A stretch of DNA of 64,000 nucleotides from CAVQBJ01 sp963819075 (GCA_963819075.1 CAWFUP010000003.1:458850-522849); one strand, 5' to 3'; positions 50,060-59,280 are shown, counted from the stretch's first letter. The notes: generated by a model from the letters alone, not told the origin. Translations and numbers: made by a program.

Positions 50060-50195
50060 CGGGTCGCGACCGATCCGACGTACCGTGTCGACCGAACGGC
50101 AGGTCTCGCGTGCCGTCGCGCCGGCATTGGTTTTTCGCTGGGGCTGGGCCGGATGACAGGACGAGACCAGCCGGGTGACCGTTACGATCGCCGCG

Positions 50196-51593
50196 ATGTC
50201 GATCGAGTGGGCCGGTCTGGGTCCGGAGGTTCTGCTTCGGCTTGACCGCGCCGTGGCGGAGCCGCTTCGGGCTCAGCTCGAGCGCGAGTTACGCGACGCC
50301 ATCCGGGCAGGTCGGCTGGCGGCGGGCGAGCGGCTGCCTTCGTCTCGGCTTCTGGCCTCGGAGCTTGGCATCTCGCGCGGTCTCGTCCTGGAGTGCTACA
50401 GCCAGCTGCAGGCGGAGGGCTTCCTCACCTCCGCGTCCGGCTCGGCCACACGCGTGGCGTCGAATGCGCTGTCGCCATCGCCAAAGCTCCCGGTCACCAC
50501 CGAGAGCGCGCCGCAGCTGACGGTGGATTTCCGCCCCGGCGTGCCGGATCTGACCAGCTTCCCCCGGCGCGACTGGGCGTCGGCGCTGCGCGAGGCCTGC
50601 GGCGCCGCGACGCCAACTGAGCTTGGATACGGTGACCCTCGGGGGGTGGAGAGGCTGCGCGCGGTGCTCGCGGGATATCTGCGGCGGGTACGGGGTACCG
50701 TCGCGGGTCCCGAGCAGATCGTGATCTGCGGCGGCTTTGCCCAGGGGATCAACCTGGTGCTGCGGGCGCTCGCCGCCCGGGGGATATGGCAGGTGGCGGT
50801 CGAGGACCCCGGGGACACCGACTACCACGCGATTTGCACCCGGCTCGGGATGCAGGCTGTCCCGGTCGCGATCGATGAACGCGGGATCGACGTCGAGGCG
50901 CTCGCCGCATGCGAGGTGCGGGCGGTGATCCTGACGCCGACGCACCAGTTCCCGACGGGCACGGCGCTCGCACCCGAGCGCCGTCAGGCACTCGTGAGCT
51001 GGGCGAACGAGCGTGGCGCGGTGATCATCGAGGACGACTACGACGCCGAGTTTCGCTACGACCGTGCCCCCGTCGGCGCGCTGCAGGGTCTGGCTCCGGA
51101 TCGCGTGGCCCTGATCGGCACGGTGAGCAAATCGTTGGCCCCCGCACTGCGGCTCGGATGGGTGCTGTGCCCGACGACGATCCTCGAACCCCTCACCGAG
51201 GACAAGCGCTTGAGCGACCGGGGCTCGCCGGCGCTCGAGCAGCTGGCGCTCGCGGCGCTGGTCGAATCCGGTCGCTTTGATCGCCATCTTCGCCGCATGC
51301 GCCGCGTATACGGCGCGCGTCGCACCGCGTTGATCGACGCCCTCGCCAAGCATGCGCCCGGGATCTCGCTGCATGGGCTGGCCGCAGGTTTCCATGGGGT
51401 CGCCGACCTGCCGGAGCAGGCCGACGAGCGGGCGATCGTGGAGGAAGCTCGCGATCGCGCGGTCGGTCTATACGGGCTCAGCGCGTACCGTCCAAGCGGG
51501 CTCGAGGGACCGCCGCGACTCGTGCTCGGCTTCGGAAACCTGACCGACGCGGCGATCTGGCGCGGGATCGGCATGATCGCCGACCTGCTCTAA
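50196..51593 (+). CDS. MocR/PdxR-type transcriptional regulator (GntR-aminotransferase fusion)
   Basis: A regulator of 465 residues with an N-terminal GntR winged helix (about 20-90: LRDAIRAGRLAAGERLPSSR, GISRGLVLECYSQLQAEGFL) and a C-terminal class I aminotransferase-like domain (about 110-465). The latter has GYGDPRGVERLRAVLAGYL, IEDDYDAEFRYDR and the PLP lysine in IGTVSKSLAPALRLGW. MocR proteins sense PLP or an amine and control neighbouring genes. ATG 50196 (MSIEWAGLG) is preferred; GTG 50175 is possible. Possible operator-like repeats lie just downstream at 51634-51678. Confidence 0.92.
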   Translation: MSIEWAGLGPEVLLRLDRAVAEPLRAQLERELRDAIRAGRLAAGERLPSSRLLASELGISRGLVLECYSQLQAEGFLTSASGSATRVASNALSPSPKLPVTTESAPQLTVDFRPGVPDLTSFPRRDWASALREACGAATPTELGYGDPRGVERLRAVLAGYLRRVRGTVAGPEQIVICGGFAQGINLVLRALAARGIWQVAVEDPGDTDYHAICTRLGMQAVPVAIDERGIDVEALAACEVRAVILTPTHQFPTGTALAPERRQALVSWANERGAVIIEDDYDAEFRYDRAPVGALQGLAPDRVALIGTVSKSLAPALRLGWVLCPTTILEPLTEDKRLSDRGSPALEQLALAALVESGRFDRHLRRMRRVYGARRTALIDALAKHAPGISLHGLAAGFHGVADLPEQADERAIVEEARDRAVGLYGLSAYRPSGLEGPPRLVLGFGNLTDAAIWRGIGMIADLL

Positions 51594-51633
51594 CGACCCG
51601 GGCGGATGCCGGTCGGGGTGAGGGCTACGGGAA

Positions 51634-51678
51634 AGTGGCCCACTATCTCCGCTCCAAACTGGCCCTTCTAACTGGGCC
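51634..51678. promoter_or_regulatory. three TGGCC-centred half sites, possible MocR operator
   Basis: Near-copies aagtggccc (51634-51642), aactggccc (51657-51665) and aactgggcc (51670-51678) stand between the MocR gene and the next small gene. Spaced direct repeats of this kind are the typical target layout of MocR regulators. The assignment to this regulator is inference. Confidence 0.35.
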
Positions 51679-51777
51679 GCTTGGCGCGTAGCTTGACGGC
51701 ACGATGAAGTCTGGCGCAAGGAGCCAGAACACGCCGCTTGGCGATCGCCGTGCGAGCGCTGCCCCAAGGAGGAAGCG

Positions 51778-52059
51778 ATGCACCAGCTCACCTATCAACT
51801 CGCCCTCGCGCGGCAGGACGAGATGCTCCGTCACGCGGCCGACCGTCGGCACGTCGCGGCCGCCGAGACCCGGGCCCGCGCAACGACGGGCGGTCAGATG
51901 GGGGCTGTAACACCCTCACGATCCCGGAGAGCAGTCGCATGCCTCAGGACGATCTCGCGGAGGGCGGCCGGGCCCAGGGCCCGGGTTGCTCGGGTTCCGT
52001 CCGCCCCGCCTCGCGCAGGCCGAGAACACCGTGAAGCCGGAGTGCACACGAATGGATAG
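51778..52059 (+). CDS. small hypothetical protein, N-terminus well supported
   Basis: ATG 51778 follows a strong ribosome site AAGGAGG (51764-51770). The first 35 residues (MHQLTYQLALARQDEMLRHA, then ADRRHVAAAE) form a plausible helix of the type seen in tiny actinobacterial proteins. The rest (to 93 residues) is Arg/Ser/Pro-rich and looks like read-through of noncoding sequence, so the original gene may have been shorter and lost its stop. No family is recognised. Confidence 0.45.
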   Translation: MHQLTYQLALARQDEMLRHAADRRHVAAAETRARATTGGQMGAVTPSRSRRAVACLRTISRRAAGPRARVARVPSAPPRAGREHREAGVHTNG

Positions 52060-52080
52060 GGGTGCGGCTACCCTCCGTTG

Positions 52081-52503
52081 ATGGCTGCGCCCTCCACGTC
52101 GGGCGATGGCGTCGAGGTGCTTAATCGATATTTCGCCGCCCTCGCGTCGCTTGCTCCCGACCGGATCGCAGCTTGCTTTCGCGTGGACGGCGAGCTCGAG
52201 GATCCGGTCGGGACCGGAGTGCGGCGCGGGCGAGATGACATCCGCGATTATTGGGCTCGAGGGCTGTGTGCGGTCGCTGTCGCAGTTGAGATCGACGTGG
52301 TCATTGCACTCCCAGCCGGCGGGTCGGTTGCGGGTCACTGGCGGATGTCCGCGCGGTCTCGCGGCGGGGCGGTTGCGCGAGCCGACGGGATCGACGTATT
52401 GCAGATCGACGAGGCTGGACTGATCCGTCGGGCTGAGGGCTACTGGGACCAGACGGCCTTCCGCGACGCTCTCATTAGACAGCGACCTTCGCGGCCGAGC
52501 TGA
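52081..52503 (+). CDS. NTF2-like (SnoaL/ketosteroid isomerase-like) protein
   Basis: A 140-residue cone-fold protein. It begins with the family helix VEVLNRYFAALASLAPDRIA, then ACFRVDGELEDPVGTGVRRG and RDDIRDYWARGL, and ends with sheet strands (SVAGHWRMSARSRGG; RADGIDVLQIDEAGLIRRAEG) and YWDQTAFRDALI. This is the usual NTF2-like layout with a deep pocket for a small molecule. ATG 52081 is directly preceded by TTG 52078, an alternative. Ligand and reaction unknown. Confidence 0.82.
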   Translation: MAAPSTSGDGVEVLNRYFAALASLAPDRIAACFRVDGELEDPVGTGVRRGRDDIRDYWARGLCAVAVAVEIDVVIALPAGGSVAGHWRMSARSRGGAVARADGIDVLQIDEAGLIRRAEGYWDQTAFRDALIRQRPSRPS

Positions 52504-52625
52504 TCGCGCCCCTCAACGCCACATTCCCTGCCGGTGCTGCCGTCGATCCCGCCGGCAGGCCCGTCGACGTCGAATCGCCCGGTTCGGGACTGAAGCCGCG
52601 GCCGCCAGCGGCCGATGATGACTCC

Positions 52626-54734
52626 GTGGCCACCGATCGCGCTTCAGGGTCCCCGGTGTCCCCGCGGACTCGGGCCGCGGGCGAGGAGCACGCCTTCAGC
52701 TGCGCCATCGCGGCGACGCTCATCGCCCGCGTGCGGCGCGCGAGCGGCGACGACGGCGTCCGCCGCCTGCTCGCCGAGGCCGGGACCGGCCATTCGGTCG
52801 ACTACCTGACCGACATCGGCAACTGGATCTCGATGGACGACATGCTCGCGCTCTGGCGGGCGGGCGAGCTCGTCACCCGCGATCCGAGCTTCGCGCGCCG
52901 CGTCGGCGAGGACGCCGTGCGGGTCCTCGGCTCCTCCTCGACCGCGACGACGCTGCGCGGGCTCGGCTCGCCGGAGGAGCTCATGCGGCGCGTCGGGGTG
53001 GCCTCGCACCGCTTCAGCGTTGCGTCGCGCCTGGAGACCGTCGAGGCGCGGCCGGGCTACGCGGAGATCCTTGCCTATGCGGAGCCCGGCTTCGTCCGCG
53101 AGCGCATGCACTGCGAATGGACGACCGGCCTGTTGTCGCAGTCGACGGCGCTATTCGGGCTGCCGCCGGCCCGCGTCGAGCACGATGCCTGTCAGGCGCT
53201 CGGTGCTCCCGAGTGTCACTACCGCGTCACCTGGGACCTCGCCGCAGCGGCCGACGAGGCCGACGCCACGCAGGTGGTGATCCTGCGCAAGCAGCTCGAG
53301 GCGATGGGCGAGCGTCTGCAGAACGTCTTCGAGACGGCGGCCGACCTGATCGCCGCCGGCGGTCTCGACGAGACGCTGGCCCGGATCGCCGACCGCGCGG
53401 CCCACCAGGTTCGGGCTCCCAAGCATCTGCTCGCGGTGCGGCCCTCGGCCGGCTCGGACCAGTTGCTCTTCCACAGCGGCCTGGACGAGGACGAGGCCCG
53501 CGCGGTCGCCGCCCGCGTGCTCGATCCGGGCCCCGCCGACAATCCCGAGCACTGGTGCGTGGCCGCCGTGCGCTCGCACCGCTCCGACTACGGCCGGCTC
53601 GTGGCCATCTACCAGGACGGTGCGCAGTTCTTCCCCCAGGAGCGAGAGCTGCTCGAGCTCTACGGTCGCTACGCCGCCGCGGCCCTGGACAGTGCCACGG
53701 CGCTGCGGGAGGCCGGCACGTTGCTCGAGCTCGCGCGCCAGCTGGCCGAGGCGGGCACGAGCGAGGACATCGCGCGGCGGCTGGCCGACGCCGTCCCCTC
53801 GGTGCTTGACTGCGACCGAGTGAGCGTCTACGTGTGGGATGAGGAGCAGCGAGCCAACGTGCGCACGGCCGTCAACGTCACCGATGGCTCCGACCCGGTC
53901 GGGCCGGCGTCGGCCGCGCTGAGCCGGCCCGAGGACGTCCCGCAGCTCGCGCGCTGGCTCGAGCACCCCGACCCCGAGCCCTACTTCATCGACATCCAGA
54001 CCTCGGCCGTGCGCGACCCGCTTCAGGAGGTAGGCGTGTTGGCCTCGGTCGCCGTCCCGATCGCCACCGCGGAGCGATTCCTCGGCTGCCTGCTCGTGTC
54101 GGTCCGGCGCGACGCGGCGCGTCTGGCCCCGACCCCCGAGTTGCGTGGCCGGCTGCTCGGCGTGGCCGCCCACGCCGTCACGGCGCTCGAGAACGGCCGC
54201 CTCGTTGATCACATCACGCGCCAGGCCCGCCACGACCGGCTGACCGGCCTGGCCAACCGGCTCGCGTTCGGCGAGGACCTCGCCGCGCGCAGCGCGACCG
54301 CCCGGACAGAAGGGTCGCCGCTGGCGCTCTTCTACGTCGACCTCGACCGCTTCAAGCCGGTCAACGACGAGTTCGGACACGAGGTCGGCGACGAGCTCTT
54401 GCAGGAGGCAGCCGGCCGGCTGCTGCGCTGCGTGCGCGCCGACGACCGCGTCGCCCGCCTGGGCGGCGACGAGTTCGCGATCGTCGTCGCAGGGATCGAC
54501 GACGATCGCCGACTCGAGGCCATGGCCGCGCGGATCGAGCGGGACTTCGACGAGCCCTTCTCGATTCAGGGCCACTCCCTGCGCGTGGGCGCGAGCGTCG
54601 GCCGGGCGGCCTGGCCCGCGGACGTCAGCGACCCGGAGGAGCTCCTGCGACGCGCCGACGCCGCGATGTACGGGAACAAGCACGCTCGACAGTCCGGCTC
54701 CACGCCGCGCACGCGCCACGACGACCGCCGGTGA
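52626..54734 (+). CDS. diguanylate cyclase with sensor, two GAF domains and GGDEF
   Basis: A 702-residue c-di-GMP synthase. The N-terminal sensor (about 20-205) ends with C-Q-A-L-G-A-P-E-C-H-Y-R-V-T-W, a Cys-closed pattern like V4R/DUF2378-type sensor domains; the family is uncertain. Two GAF-like regions follow (about 220-365 and 375-520). The GGDEF domain (about 530-690) begins DRLTGLANRLAFGEDLA, has the metal aspartate in FYVDLDRFKPVNDEFGHEVG, an intact RLGGDEF, and an RxxD (RADD) five residues before it. That RxxD is a c-di-GMP inhibition site, so activity is probably feedback-controlled. The start is GTG 52626. Confidence 0.9.
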   Translation: MATDRASGSPVSPRTRAAGEEHAFSCAIAATLIARVRRASGDDGVRRLLAEAGTGHSVDYLTDIGNWISMDDMLALWRAGELVTRDPSFARRVGEDAVRVLGSSSTATTLRGLGSPEELMRRVGVASHRFSVASRLETVEARPGYAEILAYAEPGFVRERMHCEWTTGLLSQSTALFGLPPARVEHDACQALGAPECHYRVTWDLAAAADEADATQVVILRKQLEAMGERLQNVFETAADLIAAGGLDETLARIADRAAHQVRAPKHLLAVRPSAGSDQLLFHSGLDEDEARAVAARVLDPGPADNPEHWCVAAVRSHRSDYGRLVAIYQDGAQFFPQERELLELYGRYAAAALDSATALREAGTLLELARQLAEAGTSEDIARRLADAVPSVLDCDRVSVYVWDEEQRANVRTAVNVTDGSDPVGPASAALSRPEDVPQLARWLEHPDPEPYFIDIQTSAVRDPLQEVGVLASVAVPIATAERFLGCLLVSVRRDAARLAPTPELRGRLLGVAAHAVTALENGRLVDHITRQARHDRLTGLANRLAFGEDLAARSATARTEGSPLALFYVDLDRFKPVNDEFGHEVGDELLQEAAGRLLRCVRADDRVARLGGDEFAIVVAGIDDDRRLEAMAARIERDFDEPFSIQGHSLRVGASVGRAAWPADVSDPEELLRRADAAMYGNKHARQSGSTPRTRHDDRR

Positions 54735-54799
54735 GCGATTCGTCTGGCTGATTCCCGACCGCGGCGGGTCGGGGCGCGTCACCAGCTAGCGTCCCGGGG

Positions 54800-55096
54800 G
54801 TGGAGTTCAGCCGCGAGTTGCGCAACGACGTTCTGGCTGGAGACATCACCCTCTCGATCCGGCTGTGGAAGCGGCCGCGGGTCAAGCCGGGCGGCCGCTA
54901 CCGGGTCGGCCTCGGTGAGATCGAGGTCGACACCGTCGAGCTTGTCCCCTTCGCGGCGGTCACCGTGGAGGACGTCCGACGAGCGGGTGAGCCCGACAGC
55001 GAGACGCTGCGCCAGCGCGCCGCGCACGCCGGGCCGATCGGCGACGACACGCTCGTCTATCGAATTGAGTTCCACGCGGTGAGCCCCGGCGACTGA
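54800..55096 (+). CDS. ASCH domain protein
   Basis: A 98-residue protein with the PUA-like ASCH fold: SRELRNDVLAGDITLSIRLW, RPRVKPGGRYRVGLGEIEVD and ELVPFAAVTVEDVRRAGEPD, then DTLVYRIEFHAV. ASCH proteins are RNA- or nucleoside-linked; some hydrolyse N4-acetylcytidine (YqfB). The GTG start at 54800 is taken. It is 65 bp after the cyclase gene and may be cotranscribed. Confidence 0.85.
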   Translation: MEFSRELRNDVLAGDITLSIRLWKRPRVKPGGRYRVGLGEIEVDTVELVPFAAVTVEDVRRAGEPDSETLRQRAAHAGPIGDDTLVYRIEFHAVSPGD

Positions 55097-55132
55097 GCTG
55101 CGCGACGGCCGCGGGTAGCGCGTGTTTCAGAG

Positions 55133-56017
55133 ATGACCCGATCTGAGGGGGTGCCTTCGGCCGGGGCGCTTGAGGAAGTCCGGCGCCTCGCCGGCTCGTC
55201 GGCGGTGATCCTGGGCGTCGCACGCCTCGAGGGCGGTCAGCATGCGGACACCTGGAGGGTCGACACCGACAGTCCCGCGTCCAGCGTGGTCGTCCGCCAG
55301 TTCGGAACGGCCGACTCTTCCGCCTGCCGTGAGCAGCGTGTGCTGCGAACTCTTGATGGGCTCGGGGGTTTGGCCCCGGTGCCGCTCGGCGGCGATTTGG
55401 ACGGCCAATGGTCGGAGCACCCGACGTCCTTGATCAGCTGGCTTGACGGCGAGTCGGACATCACGCCCAGCGACCCGGAGACGTGGGCGCGCGAGCTGGG
55501 CCGCGCGCTGGCCCTGGTGCACGTGGTGCCAAGCGACCGGCTGGCGGGCTTGCCGAGCGTGTTCGACGGCAGAGGGTCTCAGGCTGAGTTGAATGGTCCG
55601 TTGGCACCGGAAGTTCGGTCTCGCTGGTCGCAGATCGTCGGCTCGCATGAGGTACTCACCCACGCCGACTACTGGTCAGGCAACGTCGTCTGGCGTGATG
55701 GAAGGCTCACGGGCATCGTTGACTGGTCGGGTGGAGCACGCGGTCCACGCGGCTTCGATCTCGGCTGGTGCCGCCTCGATCTCGTTCTCCTGTTCGACGA
55801 GCGAATCGCTGACGTCTTTCTTGCGGCCTATGAGGCCGCTATCGGCCATACCCTCGGCGACGCGGTTCTCTGGGACGGCTGGGCAGTCGCTCGCTCGCAC
55901 GACGCAGTCGAGACCTGGGCTCCGAACTATGCGCCGCTGGGACGCGGCGACCTCAACGAACACGAACTCCGGCAACGCCACGCACTTTGGACAACACGTC
56001 TCTTACAACAGACGTAG
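55133..56017 (+). CDS. aminoglycoside phosphotransferase-like kinase
   Basis: A 294-residue protein of the APH/choline-kinase fold. Seen motifs: SVVVRQFG (ATP-binding lysine region is replaced by Arg), the Brenner motif VLTHADYWSGNVVW (HxDxxxxN), and the metal-binding LTGIVDWSGGARGPRGFDLG. An N-terminal beta part and a helical C-lobe are complete. Members act on sugars, antibiotics, choline or amino alcohols; nothing here fixes the substrate. Start ATG 55133. Codon composition is somewhat less GC-rich than its neighbours, which may mean transfer. Confidence 0.88.
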   Translation: MTRSEGVPSAGALEEVRRLAGSSAVILGVARLEGGQHADTWRVDTDSPASSVVVRQFGTADSSACREQRVLRTLDGLGGLAPVPLGGDLDGQWSEHPTSLISWLDGESDITPSDPETWARELGRALALVHVVPSDRLAGLPSVFDGRGSQAELNGPLAPEVRSRWSQIVGSHEVLTHADYWSGNVVWRDGRLTGIVDWSGGARGPRGFDLGWCRLDLVLLFDERIADVFLAAYEAAIGHTLGDAVLWDGWAVARSHDAVETWAPNYAPLGRGDLNEHELRQRHALWTTRLLQQT

Positions 56018-56048
56018 GCCGATGCCCACGTCTGAGGAGAGTGCGCCC

Positions 56049-56831
56049 TTAGGGCGACGCTCCCTGCGCGCGGGCCTCGCGGGCGCTGAGCCACTCGTCG
56101 AACTCGGTGGCCACGATGCGCTCGTCGTGAACGTCGTCAGCGTCGGGGGAGGCCAGCCACACGATCGGCGGACCCATGATCGAGGGGTCGAGGAGCCGAG
56201 CGGCCGCGTCCTCGCTGACCCCGTCCGGGACCATCCCGGTCCGGGTCGCGCCGCCAGGCAACAGCAGGTTGGCGCGGATCGGCGTGTCTGCGAGATCGGC
56301 GGCCATCACCCTGCCGAGCGCCTCGACGGCGGCGCCCGCGGGGCCGTACGGGACAAATCCCCTGCGCCGCATCGTCTGGTCGTTCATCGAGATCGTCACG
56401 ATCCGGCCCGACCCCGCGGCCAACATCCGCGGCACGAGCTCCCGTGCGACGAGGAACGAGCCCGTGACCTTGGTCTCGAGAACGTCACGAAACCCAGCCG
56501 GCGAGACCTCCCAGAACGGCTGCGGATCGGTCAGAAAGCGCGGGTTGACGGTTCGCATCCCGATCCCCGCGTTGTTCACGAGCACGTCGATCCCACCCAA
56601 CTCCCCCACCACCTCCTCGATCGCCGGACGCACCGAGGCAGCGTCTCGGACGTCGAGCGCGACCCCAAGCGCACGGCCGTCCAGTCCGCGCGCGACCTGC
56701 TGCGCGCGGCTGCGGTCGCGACCGGTGAGCACGACCTCAGCACCCGCCGCCGCGAGCGCCCGAGCCATGGCGAGGCCCAAGCCGCTCGTGCCACCGGTAA
56801 TCAGCGCCCGCACGCGATCCAGATGCACCAT
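56049..56831 (-). CDS. SDR oxidoreductase lacking the catalytic lysine
   Basis: A 260-residue short-chain dehydrogenase. The cofactor motif ALITGGTSGLGLAMARAL is near residue 9, NNAGIGMR near 87 and a TGRDRSR segment suggests NADP. After the active-site serine (GRIVTISMNDQT) the YxxxK motif reads YGPAGAAVEAL: tyrosine is present but glycine stands where lysine belongs. Close relatives have YGPSKAALEA. Either the enzyme is inactive, or another residue substitutes. The ATG at 56831 is normal. Substrate unknown. Confidence 0.88.
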   Translation of the reverse strand: MVHLDRVRALITGGTSGLGLAMARALAAAGAEVVLTGRDRSRAQQVARGLDGRALGVALDVRDAASVRPAIEEVVGELGGIDVLVNNAGIGMRTVNPRFLTDPQPFWEVSPAGFRDVLETKVTGSFLVARELVPRMLAAGSGRIVTISMNDQTMRRRGFVPYGPAGAAVEALGRVMAADLADTPIRANLLLPGGATRTGMVPDGVSEDAAARLLDPSIMGPPIVWLASPDADDVHDERIVATEFDEWLSAREARAQGASP

Positions 56832-57182
56832 GCCCCTCCCACATTAGCCGCGTCACGCCGCCACGCTCGCGCGGAGACTCGCGCCTGGCGTGCAGATCGT
56901 CGATTCCGGCCGGATGTCAAGGTCGGTCACGCGGCGGTCGATACCTCGCTATCGGCTTGGTGGCCGACGCCAGGCACGTGGCGCCTTTGATGGATGTCGC
57001 AAGAGCCAGGACGGCTGGACGAGTTTGGAGAGCCGTGACGGGATTCAACCGTGAGCCTGAGCCGCTGAGGGGTGGCGCCCCAGTTGCGCCCGCGAGCGCA
57101 ACCTGCGTCGTCTGGCTCTCGGGCACGCAACAGCAGGGGAGTCAATCGGTCCAGCTCGCCCTTGCCGGCTGAGTCCCCCCGG
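56832..57182. other. intergenic region, 351 bp
   Basis: Between the divergent SDR and GGDEF/HD-GYP genes. Nothing recognised: no RNA fold, no clear promoter, no coding frame with a family match. No c-di-GMP riboswitch consensus was seen. Confidence 0.5.
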
Positions 57183-58799
57183 ATGACGAGGCTCGAGCGC
57201 GCCGTCGGTGCGGCGAGCGAGAACGCGATCGGATGGCGTTCGCTTGCGATGCTGTTCGCGGCCGGCGGGCTCCTGGCCGTCGCGGTGCTCGCGCTTCCGC
57301 GCGAGCCGCGTGGGCATGCCGCCTTCGTGCTCGCGATCGGCGGCACGGCCATCGCCGCCAGTGTCGGCTTCTGGCTGTTGGCGGACCACATCGCCACCCG
57401 CTGGATGTCTCCGGCGATCGCCTTCGGTACCGCCCTCATCACCTTGGTTGTGATCGCAAGCGGCCAGCCCGACGGGCGCTACAGCCTGCTGTATGTGTGG
57501 GTTGTGCTGGAGGCTTCCTTCTTTCTGGACATCCGCACGGCCGCGGGCCACCTCGGCGGCCTCGCCGTGGCCTATGCCATCCCCCTGGCCTTGCTGCACG
57601 GGCAAGCCGACCAGTGGGTGATGGTCGTCGGCACGGCGACTGTGGCTGGGGCGCTCGTCGGCGTGCTCCAGACGCGCATCGACCGCCTGAGCCGTCACGC
57701 GCGCATCGACCCGCTCACGGGGGTCGGCAACCGGCGCGGCTTCGACGAGGCGTTCGAGCTCGAGCTGCGCACGGCGGACGCGGCCCGGCGGCGTCTGACG
57801 CTCGTGCTCGCCGACCTCGACCACTTCAAGTCGATCAACGATCGTCACGGCCACGCCGTGGGCGATGAGGTGTTGCACGAATTCGCCTCGTTGGCGCGGC
57901 GGGCCTGGGCCGGCGCGCACGTGGCACGGCTCGGCGGTGACGAGTTCGCCATCCTCATCCCCGGGCTCGGTCACCAGCAGGTCCGGGCGGGCGCGGCACA
58001 GCTGTTGCAGGCCGTCCGTCGTGATCGGCGTCTGGCCACGCTCGGCGTGTCGGCAAGTATCGGCGTCGCCGCCTATCCCGAGCACGGAGAGTCCACTGCC
58101 ACACTGCTGCGCGCGGCTGATTGCGCCCTGTACCAGGCGAAGGAGGAGGGGCGCGGTCGCGCAGTCGTCTTCTCATCCCAGATATCACTGGCCGGGCCAT
58201 CGGCGCGCGCTCGCACCCGGGGTGAGCCGAACCTCGAGGCCGTGGTGCTTCTGGCCGAGACCCTTGACCTGCGTGACGTCAGTACCGCCGCTCACTCTCA
58301 GACCGTCGGTCGATATGCCGAGATGGTGGCGGAGGCCCTCGAACTGGAGCCGGCCCGCTGCGCGCGCATCCGCCTTGCCGGCCTCGTGCATGACGTCGGG
58401 AAGCTTGGCGTTCCCGAAGCGGCGCTTCTCAAGCCGGACCAACTGTGCGAGGACGAGTGGGAGCAGATGCGACGTCATCCCGAGCTCGGGGCCCAGATCC
58501 TCGACAGTGCCGGCCTACACGACCTTGCCGGCTGGGTGCTCGCTCATCACGAGCGACTCGATGGTCCTGGCTATCCGCACGGCCTTCGCGGCGAGGACAT
58601 CCCGCTCGAGGCGCGGATCCTGGCCGTCGCCGACACGTACGAGGCGATGACCACCGACCGCCCGTACCGAGCGGCGCTCACGCGGCACGCGGCGCGCGAG
58701 GAGCTGCTGCGCTGCGCCGGCACGCAATTCGACCCGCGCGTCGTCGAGGCCCTACTGACCACGCTGAACGCCGAGGACGCCAGTCGCGCCCCTGCCTGA
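57183..58799 (+). CDS. membrane GGDEF / HD-GYP protein
   Basis: A 538-residue signalling protein that may both make and break c-di-GMP. Five or six membrane helices (residues about 18-165: LAMLFAAGGLLAVAVLALP, AFVLAIGGTAIAASVGFWLL, and so on) precede a GGDEF domain (about 180-335) with VLADLDHFKSINDRHGHAVG and an intact RLGGDEF. An HD-GYP domain (about 355-530) has RLAGLVHDVGKLGVPEAALL, HHERLDGPGYPHGL and ARILAVADTYEAMTTDRPYR. All catalytic residues of HD-GYP phosphodiesterases appear. ATG 57183 is preferred over 57072. Confidence 0.92.
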   Translation: MTRLERAVGAASENAIGWRSLAMLFAAGGLLAVAVLALPREPRGHAAFVLAIGGTAIAASVGFWLLADHIATRWMSPAIAFGTALITLVVIASGQPDGRYSLLYVWVVLEASFFLDIRTAAGHLGGLAVAYAIPLALLHGQADQWVMVVGTATVAGALVGVLQTRIDRLSRHARIDPLTGVGNRRGFDEAFELELRTADAARRRLTLVLADLDHFKSINDRHGHAVGDEVLHEFASLARRAWAGAHVARLGGDEFAILIPGLGHQQVRAGAAQLLQAVRRDRRLATLGVSASIGVAAYPEHGESTATLLRAADCALYQAKEEGRGRAVVFSSQISLAGPSARARTRGEPNLEAVVLLAETLDLRDVSTAAHSQTVGRYAEMVAEALELEPARCARIRLAGLVHDVGKLGVPEAALLKPDQLCEDEWEQMRRHPELGAQILDSAGLHDLAGWVLAHHERLDGPGYPHGLRGEDIPLEARILAVADTYEAMTTDRPYRAALTRHAAREELLRCAGTQFDPRVVEALLTTLNAEDASRAPA

Positions 58800-58841
58800 G
58801 CGCGCATTCCCCCCGCGCGGGGGCAACCCGACCGCGAGCTC

Positions 58842-58893
58842 CTGCTCCCCGGCGGCGCCGGTTCGCCCTCGGGCTGGGCGTGGCCGGGAGCAG
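58842..58893. terminator. imperfect hairpin between convergent genes
   Basis: ctgctccccggc (58842-58853) can pair with gccgggagcag (58883-58893) with one bulge. It lies between the ends of the GGDEF/HD-GYP gene (58799) and the small minus-strand gene (58951), so it may end both transcripts. No T tract. Confidence 0.3.
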
Positions 58894-58950
58894 CGAAACC
58901 GTCCCGAACCGCCCGTCGCCTAGAACCGGGGCGCAGACCCCGGCCGCCCC

Positions 58951-59214
58951 TCAGGCCGCGCGGCGCCCCCGTCGTCCCACCGCGTTGACCTGTGTAACCC
59001 CAAGCTCGGGCACCGAGCTGGGGAGCGCGCGCAGAGCGGCGTCGACGATCTCGGCCGCGTGCTGCTCGTTGTGCGCGTACAGCAGGACGCGCGCGCCGTA
59101 GTCGTGGTGGTAGAGGCGCGCGTGAACCAGGCGAGCCTCGAGCGCAGCGAGATCCGAGTCATTGAGCGACGTGCGCACACTGCCGGTGGTGACGGTGACG
59201 ACGAACTTCTGCAT
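58951..59214 (-). CDS. small hypothetical protein
   Basis: An 87-residue protein from ATG 59214 (MQKFVVTVTTGSVRTSLNDS; GTG 59220 is an alternative). It has a beta-helix-beta pattern: an initial strand, a helix (DLAALEARLVHARLYHHDYG), a second strand (ARVLLYAHNEQ), a helix (AAEIVDAALRAL) and an end rich in Arg/Gly. No motif is recognised. It lies 66 bp after the USP gene on the same strand and may belong to the kdp operon. Confidence 0.6.
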   Translation of the reverse strand: MQKFVVTVTTGSVRTSLNDSDLAALEARLVHARLYHHDYGARVLLYAHNEQHAAEIVDAALRALPSSVPELGVTQVNAVGRRGRRAA

Positions 59215-59280
59215 GGGCACATAGTGGCCATGGGGTCGGACGGCTCGCGTTGGACGGCGCTGGCCGCGTCCGCGGCGGAT

